The position numbers and the translations under genes are program-made. This document shows positions 10,500 through 19,139 of a stretch of 27,351 nucleotides of DNA, one piece after another. The notes beneath the pieces are model-generated. The model made no database searches. It saw nothing but the letters and a program-made list of their open reading frames with translations, and was not told the DNA's origin. This DNA comes from Sperchopsis tessellata (taxonomy: Eukaryota; Arthropoda; Insecta; Coleoptera; Hydrophilidae): assembly GCA_033557685.1 (NCBI GenBank), contig JAWQRN010000669.1:1-27351 (forward strand), in the 5' to 3' direction. Position 1 is the first letter of the stretch; each line of letters begins with the position of its first letter.

Positions 10500-12130
10500 C
10501 TACACGGTTTCCAGCCGGAAAAAAAAACATTCATATAGATAATAATCGTGGAAATCTATTACAAATGGGAATGTGTTACATTTGAAAATTCTAAAAAATA
10601 AAACAGTTTTTTTAAATTTTTTCAAAAACTACTGCAAGCAGACAATTTATGTAAACGGATTATTATTGTACATAATAATCCGTACTTGTACCGAATTTAT
10701 AACCTGATCCTAAAGATAACCGAGATCACCATGTAGAGAATCGAATTTGAGGTACCTTTATTACGAAGATTGGCATTGTTTAGGAATGTGTTCATGTAAC
10801 AGATATCAATTTACATCCAAAGTAAAGTGATTTGCTATTTGGTTGACTGGTCTAGCCTATTAACTGCGCGTACGGTGAGATAACAATAACTTGCATAAAA
10901 CCGATAATTCTCAAAACCTAGTTTTTTAAAATATGATAAAAGAATCCATTTGGAGACATTTTAACCATAAACATCTATATCGAAAGTGCTACCATTTTAG
11001 CCTTGAGGATGTTTTCTGTTAAAGCATTAATATAATTTTTTTTCAGTTTAATACTCACAAGTTAATATGTAATAATTTTGGAAATGTTTTCCAGTTTGTG
11101 CAGCTAAATTTAAAAAAAAATGACATTTACGTATTGAAGTTTACATATTTTTTCTCATAGATTGTCATTTTCATTTAAAACTTTCCGTTCTTTAAGAATA
11201 TCAAATAATATTTATGTTTATGTATACCAAAACTTGACTTGAATACAAATTAATGTGAGGATTATCCTTTATCTATGCTACTGGCCATCGTATGATTTTA
11301 GAATGTACCAGACATTTTAGTTACAATTACCTATATTAACACACTTGTTAAATGGCATCAATTTATTTTATTAAATAAGTGCTATATTACACAAAAAGGG
11401 TGGCACTTTGGATTAAGATGTTTATTGTTAGAATGTCCCAAAATGAGGTCTTCTATCACCCCTTTGGGGATGTCAGTTGATTTTTAAACATCTTTCAAAT
11501 ATACAAAGTTATATAATTTAAAAACAAAATAAAAATAAATTTTATCGTTTCTCCAACATAAAAAAATAGAATAAGAAACATGAAATATAAAAAATAAATT
11601 TTATCATTTCTTGTTCATATTTGAGTAAACAATATAATAAAAGTAATTTATTTACATGATATAAAACCATGATTTATTTAGGACGAAATCCTTTGCTCTT
11701 ATGTTTTTAAATTGTAAAAAAACTAATTTCTTAAAATTTATAGGAAAACATATACATTAGGAATGCTTATTGATAGATTATATTTGAAAATAGTATTTAA
11801 AAAAAAAAACACAGTACATTGAGCATTTTACTAGAAATACTTGCTTTAATTTTTATGCTAAACAGTACTGTAATCAAAAAAGCTTTTTCTGACGCCGCGC
11901 TAATCGGTTTAATTGTAAGCAAGTTTTTCGAAATTTTCGCTTCTATTCAAAGTTGCTTTAAAATACTTGAATTCTCCGAAGATTTTAAGCTCGCAGGTGT
12001 CTTTTTTAGGCTTCCTATTTACTTTATTTATTTCACATGTATAGTCCTAGATGAGTTGGCCATCAGTATAGAAAATAAGTGAGACAACAGTTAAATAACT
12101 TAATTTTCTTAACTCAGTTCTGCTGTGCTC
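10500..12130. other. Unassigned AT-rich DNA
   Basis: No recognisable element. It contains the small inverted repeat at 10655-10683 described separately and repeated short A-rich words around 11520-11640. The open frame 11819-12082 (87 codons, hydrophobic, no family motifs) has no support as a gene. Confidence 0.5.
10655..10683. repeat. Perfect 12-bp stem with 5-nt loop
   Basis: ACGGATTATTAT at 10655-10666 is the exact reverse complement of 10672-10683, separated by TGTAC. It stands alone, without a T-tract or neighbouring gene, so no terminator role is suggested. Confidence 0.85.
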
Positions 12131-12131
12131 A

Positions 12132-12261
12132 AACTAAACAAGTTTTAAAGAAGTCTGGTTGTCAAATATGCAATAGAATATTTTCAGAACATTACTCGTG
12201 ATGTTCTGAAAATATTCTATTGCATTCTTGACAACCAGACTTCTTTAAAACTTGTTTAGTT
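12132..12261. repeat. Near-perfect 61-bp-arm hairpin (inverted repeat)
   Basis: The left arm 12132-12192 and the right arm 12201-12261 are reverse complements at 59 of 61 positions; the only mismatches are two adjacent pairs (12166/12227 and 12167/12226). The loop is the 8-nt TACTCGTG at 12193-12200. Such identity is striking beside the decayed hAT relic just to its right. It could be the product of a template-switch during replication, the trace of a foldback insertion, or the precursor of a hairpin RNA feeding small-RNA pathways. No coding frame runs through it. Confidence 0.97.
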
Positions 12262-12529
12262 AGAAAAGAAAAGATTGTTATCTTGCGGTTGACTCGTCAT
12301 TATTATAGTTATACTTCCTTGGATTGTGAAGAAAGAATTTTTTCTCAAATTATAACAATTTAAAAGGCTTTAATAAGACTTTAAAGCCAAAAGGTTGGTT
12401 GCTTCATCAAGTTTGCTTAAGAGAAATCTAACGAAGACTCTGGTTAAACATCTTCTATCCAGATATCCTTAAAAATCATTTTTATTGGCGGAGAGTTTCA
12501 ATCATCGTCGGGTATGGCTTTAGTTCAAA

Positions 12530-12640
12530 ATATTGCTCGTAAGATTTGTGTAATGCAGTTCTTTAGTTTCAGAAACCTTTCTATCATTCAAAACGTACTA
12601 TTCCATCTAGTTTCGCAGTCCTAGCGTACGTCTATATTCC
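12530..12640 (-). pseudogene. hAT-family transposase fragment
   Basis: On the minus strand I read DCETRWNSTF, one stop, then MIERFLKLKNCITQIL. The TRWNSTxxMxxRFLxLK block is a hallmark of the hAT transposase core (commonly DVxTRWNSTYxMLERFLxLK). Continuation of the relic to about 12400 is possible but not conserved enough to claim. The BED zinc finger and the C-terminal dimerisation region are not recognisable. Confidence 0.65.
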
Positions 12641-12669
12641 TTACCATTGAATTTTGCTCTTACGAATTA

Positions 12670-14420
12670 TTGTAATATTTCATTTTTGGTTGGTGATTAT
12701 CTATTTGAAATAATTTCCATTTATATTGTAATATAAAAAGAAGTTAAGGCAAAAACTGGGCTATTTAGACAAACGTTAAAACTAGCCGAAAGAATGAAAA
12801 CATGTGTTAACAATATAAAACAAAATATCAGCAAGGCAAAATGAAAAAGGCATCAAAACCGGGTTTCGGTTTTAAGGATTTAATATGAAAATAGATTTTA
12901 AACTTTTTATAAAACAGGTTTCGAGCTCTAATTTCTACCACCAATAAGGAAGACACAATTCTTTAAGTTAATTCTTCATATCATAACATATGTAAGAAAA
13001 GACAAAAACTTTTCCCGTATGAAAGTTTTTCAAAAATAACGAAAACATACCTAGCAATGCACTCATATTACTAAGAAAATCTAAAACATCCCAACAGTGA
13101 CATATAAAGTCAAATTAGAAAAACCAATAATTTCAAAGGAGTTCATATGCAATCACTCATTTCGTTTTAAGACAAAAACAGCACAATACTCATAATCCAC
13201 GCTTTTTTTCTGCAATTTACACATGTGCCACAGACATATATTTATATTTTTGGATTAGGTTTCTTTAGTTAAAAAATAATCAGGTTTGTATAGCGTGCCA
13301 TTCATTGCCACGCAAAAGTAATCTTTTACGACTAGCTTTAGTTCATTGTGAATTTTAATCCCAGTGTGGAAAAAAATCTGGATATAACCAACATTTCGTA
13401 AAAGTTTATAATTCAGACAATAGAAATCCATTGCGTTTTTGAGCTCTCTAATGTTTGGTAAAATCTCCTGTTGTTAAGAGACATAATGGCGCTTTTATAG
13501 AGGGATTTGGCATCAGTAAATAAAAACTACCTGTTTTTTGTGTTTATGGTTTGTCTAGCCTTTGATTTATTATTGTATTTTTTCTTGTTGTTCGCATTCA
13601 AATTTAAGTTGGTGTATAATTCGGCATATTATAATGAAGTTCATTGTTTTAGAATTAGGAAGATATATACATATTCTCTGGTAAATGTACAAATTATTAC
13701 CCATTTTCTTGTTACAAGCTGACGCATGACAGAATTTCTGTATACAATTACTGTAACGTATTACACTGGCATATCCGGCCAATTTTTGTTGTGTAATCAT
13801 AAATAAATAAACAAATTAATGTACTAGTTACTATTAATAGAAAAAGGTGCTTTTCTCGTTTCAGTCGACTACGTATTCGTTATGAATGAGTGTCGATATT
13901 ATTCCGTGATCTTCAATGTCTCATAACATAACAATGCACGTCATCATGCATTACGATACAACACTCCTTTCTAGATAGTGACGTAGATTCATAACACCCG
14001 GTAACGAAGTAATCCATACCAAAAACCTACGTACGAGTCGCTAAAAACGTATTTACTGTTAAGTTCCTCCTTATGAACATCATAACAATAAAAAACTATG
14101 GTGATTTAATAAACTAATTGTTAAAGTTCTTACGAGAAATTATGTATTGGGGGATATACCTTACCTACACGAAGAACCGATGAATAGAAACAGGAAGTTC
14201 TATAACAAAACAAGTTTGCACTTTTCATCTAAATTTTGATTGTTTTCCTTTCTAAAAGTAAACATAAGTAATTTGAATTTCATGAGATACAATTCTGGGA
14301 AAAATATTGTTTACTATAACTACCGCTTGTTTGAAAGTTATTCTTGCAATGTACTCTTAGAAAAATCAGTCAAGCATCCCATGTACAATTTTCTCAAAAA
14401 CGCAATACTACCTTTAATGT
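12670..14420. other. Unassigned AT-rich DNA
   Basis: No recognisable gene or element. Open frames on both strands at 13507-13800 overlap as mirror shadows and have low-complexity composition. 13860-14050 is a little less AT-rich and contains several ACGT words but no protein motif. Confidence 0.5.
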
Positions 14421-14494
14421 TATCTATCGGCATGACAAAAAGTAATTGCCTTTTTTATCTATGTAAATGAAGCGCGAATTTTTAGCGGGCAACA

Positions 14495-15065
14495 AAAAAT
14501 TTATTAAACAATAAATTGCCCATTTTTTCGATTGTCTCTTGCCATCTTTCAGGCAACTTCATGATTCCGCTCTCAAAAAAGTTCGTAACTTTTTCGGCAA
14601 GGAAAGAGTTCCAAGAACGATTTAATATTCTCAACAGGAGTGAAGGTTTTTACTTTACCATTCAATGTGTAAATAACGAAGCAACTGGTAGGTTGATGGT
14701 GCCAGGTCTGGAGAATATGGTGGATGCGGTAACACATCCCATCCAAGCTGCAACAATTCTTGACGAGTGACCAAACTAGTTTTATCATAGTCAAACACAA
14801 CACCATTTTCCTGGATGTTTCTGCTTGATGGTATCATTTAATTTATCTAGTTGAGGACAGTACACATCCGAGATAATGGTTTGGTTCCTTGGAAGTATCT
14901 CAAAATACACAATACCTTTGAAATCCCACCAGGCTGAGGGTATAACCATCCTTTGATGAATATCTGGGTTTAAAGTGCTTTTAGCAGGTTAATCAAGTTA
15001 GCCCCATGATCTTTTTCATTCGATGTTGTTGTAGCCGATGCATTTTTCATAGTCTATTATCATAT
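14495..15065 (-). pseudogene. C-terminal half of the split mariner transposase
   Basis: Minus-strand reading gives DYEKC..YNNIE, stop, KRSWG (family GDEKWxxYNNxxRKRSWG), DIHQRMVIPSAWWDFKGIVY then FEILPRNQTIISDVYC, PQLDKLNDTIKQK, GVVFDYDKTSLVTRQELLQL, GWDVLPHPPYSPDLAPSTYQ, a frame change, then LNGK and ENIKSFLE..GIMKLPERWQETIEK. The second catalytic Asp is present in FDYD, but four residues (usually NARPH and flanks) are missing just after it. The third catalytic Asp, normally SDYHLF, is replaced: STYQLL. At least four stops are visible. The first catalytic Asp region lies at the LTR junction and reads IDYEKC in place of TGDEKW. Confidence 0.9.
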
Positions 15066-15539
15066 TGTTACAAAATATTGCCGATATCGAATTAGCAACA
15101 ATGCAGGTGTTTTAAGATAATCGTGTTTAATGAAAGTCGAAGAAACTAGTTTTGTATAACTGCGTATGCAGCTGGTCAGATTTATTAGAATTTCGTATGC
15201 GGCCACCTGCTCGAATTCCATAGAAAAACAAAAGAAAATCATAACGGTTTCTGACTGTGAGTCTGCTAGCTGGCTAGAAAAGGAACGGACATCCGATTAG
15301 AAAGCAGTTCACGAATGATTTCCGTTCAAGACAGTACATATTAAATGTAATGCGCTCGGGTGATATAAATAAAATATTATATGTACATAGTTAGTGTTTG
15401 TAAATTAAATGTTAGTTAAATTAGTGCATAAGTGTTTGTAAATACTATGTTAATGTTAAATCTGTAAATAACTGATACTAAATAAAATAAAGTATTATTT
15501 CACAAATAGTTTAAATTGAACCCAGTAAAATCGTAACAA
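15066..15539 (+). mobile_element. Solo LTR inserted in the mariner
   Basis: A 474-bp block starts with TGTTAC (15066-15071) and ends with the inverse GTAACA (15534-15539), the TG..CA ends of a retroviral-type LTR. It interrupts the mariner transposase precisely at the TGDEKW motif. The flanks ATAT (15062-15065) and ATAC (15540-15543) may be a 4-bp target duplication with one mismatch. Inside, a GATATAAATAAAA box lies near 15361 and AATAAA at 15482-15487, the order of promoter then polyadenylation signal expected on the plus strand. No internal retrotransposon genes are present, so it is a recombinant single LTR or a very short non-autonomous unit. The superfamily (Gypsy, Copia or BEL) cannot be told from the LTR alone. 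Confidence 0.72.
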
Positions 15540-15649
15540 TACGTTTAAAAAATTGATCTTAACATTTCTAGAGAAAATCGCAGATGTCAATACGCTTAGT
15601 GAGATTTATTTCTTTGAGTTTATGCTGTATCAAAATATCGAGCTTACTA
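15540..15649 (-). pseudogene. Middle fragment of the split mariner transposase
   Basis: On the minus strand, continuing past the SINE duplication, the reading is YVSKLDIWIQHKLKEINLTK, RIDICDFL, stop, then FKRIVT in another frame (family pattern VSKLDVWVPHEL..NLxxRIxICDxLLxRNExxPFLKRIVTGDEKW). It ends at the LTR. It is the bridge that proves the N- and C-terminal pieces are one element. Confidence 0.88.
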
Positions 15650-15660
15650 ACGTATTCAAG
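15650..15660. repeat. SINE target-site duplication, left copy
   Basis: ACGTATTCAAG here matches ACGTATCCAAG at 15970-15980 in 10 of 11 bases. Both encode the Leu-Gly/Glu-Tyr-Val step of the mariner on the minus strand. Confidence 0.93.
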
Positions 15661-15969
15661 TGTGTTTGTTTGTTTATTTATCGTCGGCATATTTCCGCTG
15701 CTATGGCCAATCACCGACGCTAGGAATTAGCCTCCCTCACCTAGAAATTTTGCCGCATCCAGTGTTCCAACTAGAATTAAGTTCTTTTATGTGCACGTGA
15801 TCTTCATTAAACCTACAATACTCGGGGCCCATCGTTTTACGTCCCTCCCAGAGGACAAGCACTACAAATACTTTTTCCTATTCACAAAAATCTGACCGCC
15901 TCTGGGACTCGAAACTGAGACCCCACGCTTAGTAGCCTAGTGCTTAACCACTGAGCTGCGGTACGGCTC
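15661..15969 (-). mobile_element. tRNA-derived SINE inserted in the mariner
   Basis: A 309-bp element on the minus strand, bounded exactly by an 11-bp target duplication. The 5' head (15969 down to about 15893) resembles a tRNA: CAGCTCAGTGGTTAAGC is an A-box region and GTTTCGAGTCC a B box, 32 nt apart, the order and spacing of an RNA polymerase III internal promoter. A tRNA-unrelated body of about 200 bp follows, and the 3' end is a simple AAAC/AAAT tail (positions 15684-15661, read on the minus strand). It codes for nothing. Such SINEs move by borrowing a LINE reverse transcriptase; which LINE cannot be told. The family name is not known to me. Confidence 0.9.
15905..15958 (-). promoter_or_regulatory. 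RNA polymerase III A and B boxes of the SINE
   Basis: A box on the minus strand at 15958-15948 (CAGCTCAGTGG; consensus TRGCNNAGYNGG) and B box at 15915-15905 (GTTTCGAGTCC; consensus GGTTCGANTCC), one mismatch each. Both were probably functional when the SINE inserted. Confidence 0.85.
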
Positions 15970-15980
15970 ACGTATCCAAG
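15970..15980. repeat. SINE target-site duplication, right copy
   Basis: ACGTATCCAAG, the partner of 15650-15660. It directly abuts the 5' end of the SINE head. Confidence 0.93.
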
Positions 15981-16254
15981 CTGTTTTAAGTGGTTCTCGT
16001 CTCGTCGAATGAATTCGATCAACACATTTATTTTGTCACCATCAACTTCAATTGGCATTTTTTCCTGAGCGTGGTGCATCTTTGGCATCAAAATCTCCAG
16101 ACCGAAATTTATCAGACAAATTCTGATACTGCCGTAATTTTAAGGCATCTTCATCATATACGCCTCCTAAGTTTTTATGAGCTTGCACAGCCTGTTTTCC
16201 TTTTCGGAAGAAATATAGTAAAATATGACGAAAATGTTCTTTTTGAATTTCCAT
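15981..16254 (-). pseudogene. N-terminal part of the split mariner transposase
   Basis: The start is taken as the ATG at 16254-16252, because MEIQKEHFRHILLYFFRKGK begins there and matches the mariner N-terminus (MExQKxHxRHILLFxFRKGK). It continues with DEDALKLRQYQNLSDKFRSG, DFDAKDAPRSGK, a frame change near 16065-16090, VDGDKINVLIE, an internal deletion of the ISHxTVxxHL helix-turn-helix part, and HLKQLGYV at the SINE junction. The upstream sequence holds the motif TTGACAGTTGACAG, usual for the 5' leader of these mariners. The part after the junction that reads into the SINE (SRTAAQWLS) is not mariner. Confidence 0.9.
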
Positions 16255-16482
16255 TTTGTAATCGACGCAAAAAAACAATTGTTAATGAAATCGAACACTC
16301 TCTTTTTTTAAAACAAGCTTGTACTGTCAACTGTCAAATTACATAATGAATTTGCGGTTTAGAATGACGGCTATAAAGTGAATGCCTACAGTCATTATAT
16401 CGAATTTAATGCAAAAGTAATGGGGATTTTTGCTAACAATTTTTGAAATGTTCAATGTGAAAAAACTTCCTCTCGCTCTCTC

Positions 16483-16641
16483 TCAGCAGACAATATAGCC
16501 TTTGACTACCACTTATTTGGGTCACTGGAACACTTTATAAGAAATAAGTTACATAGAGATGTGAACCATGTTAAAATGTCCCTTGAACAATTTTTTCGTG
16601 ATAGATGGCAGAGTGTGATAAAACTTTCCGGTTCCCCTATT
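16483..16641 (+). pseudogene. Mariner transposase C-terminal scrap, opposite strand
   Basis: An open plus-strand stretch reads SADNIAFDYHLFGSLEHFIR, NKLHRDVNHVKMSLEQFF and RDRWQSVIKLSG. It matches the mariner C-terminus from YSPDLAPSDYHLF onward, with the third catalytic Asp (FDYHLF) kept. The KPxxFxxxGIxKLP part has been deleted. The rest of this element is absent. It lies between two minus-strand mariners and belongs to a different lineage from both (GSLEHFIRNK in place of RSLQ or PNIKQK). Confidence 0.82.
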
Positions 16642-16690
16642 AGAGGGCTACCTTTTAAATGTTTACAAAATCTAGGCAAACTAATTTGGT

Positions 16691-17960
16691 ATTGAACAAA
16701 CTGTTTTATTGCTATTCAAAATATCCGCCTTTAAGATTTATACACTTTTGCATGCTTTCAAACCAATTCTCGAAACATTTTTTCAACTCTGAAGTTGGTT
16801 TCTCAAAAACATGGTTTTTCTAGGCTTCAACAGCTTCTTGAGGTGATGAAAATCGCTGTCCACGCATTTTTTGTTTGATATTGGGAAACAAAAAAAAGTC
16901 TTTAGGCGATAAATCAGGTGAATACGGACAATGAGCCATTAATTCGATGTTTTTCTCCTTCAATAATCTATTGTTTGACGTGCTGTGTGAGAGCTGGCGT
17001 TGTCATGATGAAGAATGATGTGACGTTTTCGGTTGTTTTTCCTGATTTCGCCTATGATTTCTGACAAACAAATTGCTGTATACCATTTAGCCTTAACTGT
17101 TTTTCGATTCTTTAAATGAATGGTTGCAAAATGTCTAGTACAACTGAAGAAACAAGCGATCAATTTCTTGGAAGTGAATCGTGAACGAACTACTTTTGTG
17201 GGATAAGGTTCACCTTTGAACACCCAAACAATGGATTGTTGCTTAGTTTCCCGTTCATACGAATATATCTAAGTTTCGTCACCTGTTACGATGTTGTATA
17301 CGGATTTTGCAATTTGTAGGTCGAATTTTTTGTGCATTTCCTTGCACCAATTAACACGAGTCTATTTTTGAGCTTCGGTCTAATTATGCGGAATCCATCG
17401 GGAACAGATCTTTTTCACAGCTGAATGTTCATGGAACATCGAATATACTGTAGTTTTCGATATGCCTAAGTATGCCTCTATCTCACTGTAAGTTACATGC
17501 CGATCTTCTTCAAACATGTTGAGCACATCATCGATGTTTTGTGGAATAACAACGGATTTTGGTCGACCTTCACGAAATGCATCACTAACGGACGCATGAC
17601 CACTATGAAATGCTGCAAACCAATAGTAAACAGTATTTTTTTGATGGTGCTTCTTTACCAAAAGTTGAACGAAGCGATTCTATGCATGTTGAGTTAGGCC
17701 TTTACTAAAATCGTAAAAAAGCATCCAACGAAAACTTTCACGTGAAATTTCCATTTTTTCACAAAATTGCTTTTTTTAAACGCTCAGTATAAACAAACTA
17801 CTCTATCAATTTCTAAGCTGCTACTCTTTTCACAATAAAAAATGTCAAATTTTAGGAAAATAGCAATGACACATCTCAATAGCGCCACCTAGTGGTAGTT
17901 TGTGAGGACTCAAAAGTTAACCTTCGTATATTACTAACTAAATAAAATAGTTTGTTACAC
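16691..17960 (-). mobile_element. Nearly full-length mariner (DD34D)
   Basis: A complete transposase relic is enclosed by imperfect inverted ends: ATTGAACAAACTGTTTTATT at 16691-16710 and AATAAAATAGTTTGTTACAC at 17941-17960, agreeing at 16 of 20 positions in inverse orientation. Total about 1.27 kb, the normal size for a mariner. Exact outer ends and the TA duplication are not certain. It is the best-preserved transposon in the window. Confidence 0.8.
16712..17754 (-). pseudogene. Mariner transposase, full length, five premature stops and one frameshift
   Basis: Start ATG at 17754-17752 (MEISRESFRWMLFYDFSKGL). Then the helix-turn-helix region with FREGRPKSVVIPQNIDDV, EEDRHVTYSEIEAYLGIS, VKKICSRWIPHN, a stop, TEAQK, a stop, NWCKEMHKKF, SVYNIVTGDET (first catalytic Asp), a stop, IYSYERETKQQSIVWVF, ACFFSCTRHFATIHLKNRKT, IRKNNRKRHIILHHDNASSH (second Asp), one frameshift near 16965, NIELMAHCPYSPDLSPKDFF (third Asp, 34 residues on), MRGQRFSSPQEAVEA, a stop, KNHVFEKP and MQKCINLKGGYFE ending in TAG at 16714-16712. 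All three catalytic Asp residues survive. All five premature stops are TAG. The protein would be about 347 residues, the family's usual length. Confidence 0.93.
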
Positions 17961-17969
17961 TTGCTTTAC

Positions 17970-18890
17970 TAACGAAACTCCAATATTTCCAATACTTTTT
18001 GCGACAACTCGATATTTAGAACTATATTCACCTTATAAAACAACAACTGTTGTGCATGAAAACATAATTTTGCCCATGAAAATATGGAAGAAGTTTGCTA
18101 CTACAATTTATTCTTCGGCTAGCTCTGCAGGTGAGCAATCTTCTTTGATATAGATACATCAATAGGTGAAAAGCAAATGTTTCACTTAATTTACAATAAA
18201 TATCCATAAGATTAGTCGAGTTTTAAAGTATTATATATCTATATTTTTAGTTATTACATATCTACCTGATGATTTTTGTCGAATGAATTGGCTAAATTCT
18301 TGTTAAGACAAAAACAATCGGCATTAATATCAATTTGTAACAGTTATTTTCTGGTTGAGACAGAAACAACGTATACATATATCAACAACGTTCATTAATG
18401 AGGGGATTTGAAACAATTTTGTCTACCTGCCAAAACCCACGAGATTTATTCTGTTAGGAAAAACTAAGTTGTACATTGAATCGTTCATGAAAATAAGTAA
18501 CCTCGTTCTTGGGAGAAATAGAAATACAACTAAAGTAACGCTTAAACTTACAGTATGTTTGAAAAAACCTCGAATAACGTCGTAAAAATTTAGTTTACTT
18601 TCCATTCTCATCACATGTGGTATTGTTTAGTTTTGTTAGAACTGAAAATAACTGCTAGTGAGGTTATTTGCGATCCAAACCCTTTGAAGATAAAAAGCAT
18701 CAAATGATTGAATGTTGGCCTTGCGGAAGAATTATGTGATCACCCTCATATTGTTAAAAATGTTTTAGAATTTGAGGAAGGTCAAAAATTCTCAAAAAAA
18801 CAGAACAAGATTTTAAATATTACAAAGTTAATTTTAAACCTCACTAAGTTTATGTATGAATCATCATCATCACCATCGTCAGCAGAAAGG
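17970..18890. other. Unassigned AT-rich DNA
   Basis: No transposase or reverse transcriptase motif found. The 70-codon plus-strand frame 18708-18920 ends in a Ser-rich run encoded by a CATCATCATCACC trinucleotide stretch (about 18861-18875) and has no recognisable family. Confidence 0.45.
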
Positions 18891-19135
18891 CTAGGCCGAA
18901 AGATCCTTCGAACGATCTAAATCAATCTGAAGTGAGTGATCGATCGATCTTTTGAATCGAAGATCGATCCATGATCGAAAATCGATTGATGGAAGATCAA
19001 TCTTCGCTCTTGATCGACCTTCGATCGAGGATCGTTCTACGATCGCCGATAACATTCCGATATTATGAGCAAGGATCGATTTTCGATCTTTTTAAATGAT
19101 CAATCTTCTATCTTAAAATCGATTACATTTGATAA
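18890..19135. repeat. GATC-rich degenerate tandem patch
   Basis: About 16 GATC tetramers occur in roughly 230 bp, where about one would be expected at this composition. They sit in words such as CGATCGATCGATC, AAGATCGATCC and TTCGATCGAGG, with related AATCGATT words between. The pattern looks like a decayed simple repeat of a GATCGA-type unit of 5-11 bp. No coding frame fits. Confidence 0.8.
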
Positions 19136-19139
19136 TAAA

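Larger units (their letters stand above)
14421..16350 (-). mobile_element. Mariner (DD34D, mellifera-like) carcass split by a SINE and an LTR
   Basis: One mariner copy on the minus strand can be followed across three pieces: 16254-15970, 15649-15540 and 15065 to about 14495. Removing a SINE (15661-15969, with one copy of its target duplication) and an LTR (15066-15539) brings the three pieces into the normal mariner protein order with no large gap at either junction. The 3' terminal repeat is probably at 14421-14450 (TATCTATCGGCATGAC..AAGTAATTGCC), similar in layout to the GGTTGGCAACTAAGTAATTGC ends of mellifera-type mariners. The matching 5' repeat should lie near 16350-16450 but is not readable. 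Without insertions the element would be about 1.2-1.3 kb, the usual mariner size. Confidence 0.85.

Noticed and set aside
11819..12082. 87-codon hydrophobic plus-strand frame as a small membrane protein
   Set aside because: AT-driven Leu/Ile/Phe composition, no signal or family motif, no initiation context beyond chance.
15893..15969. A functional tRNA gene on the minus strand
   Set aside because: A and B boxes are present, but the head continues into a SINE body with an AAAC tail and target duplication, and no complete cloverleaf acceptor stem closes.
15990..16346. 118-codon plus-strand frame, the longest in the window
   Set aside because: Antisense to the mariner N-terminus (MEIQKEHFRHILL on the minus strand), so a shadow.
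16712..17754. Stop-codon readthrough or recoding of TAG in the mariner
   Set aside because: A frameshift is also present and the copy is one of many dead transposons; no readthrough context is seen.
18708..18920. 70-codon frame with SSPSSAERL resembling a hAT dimerisation motif (SSAxxERxFS)
   Set aside because: The Ser run comes from a trinucleotide stretch, the upstream residues fit no hAT region, and the agreement is too short.
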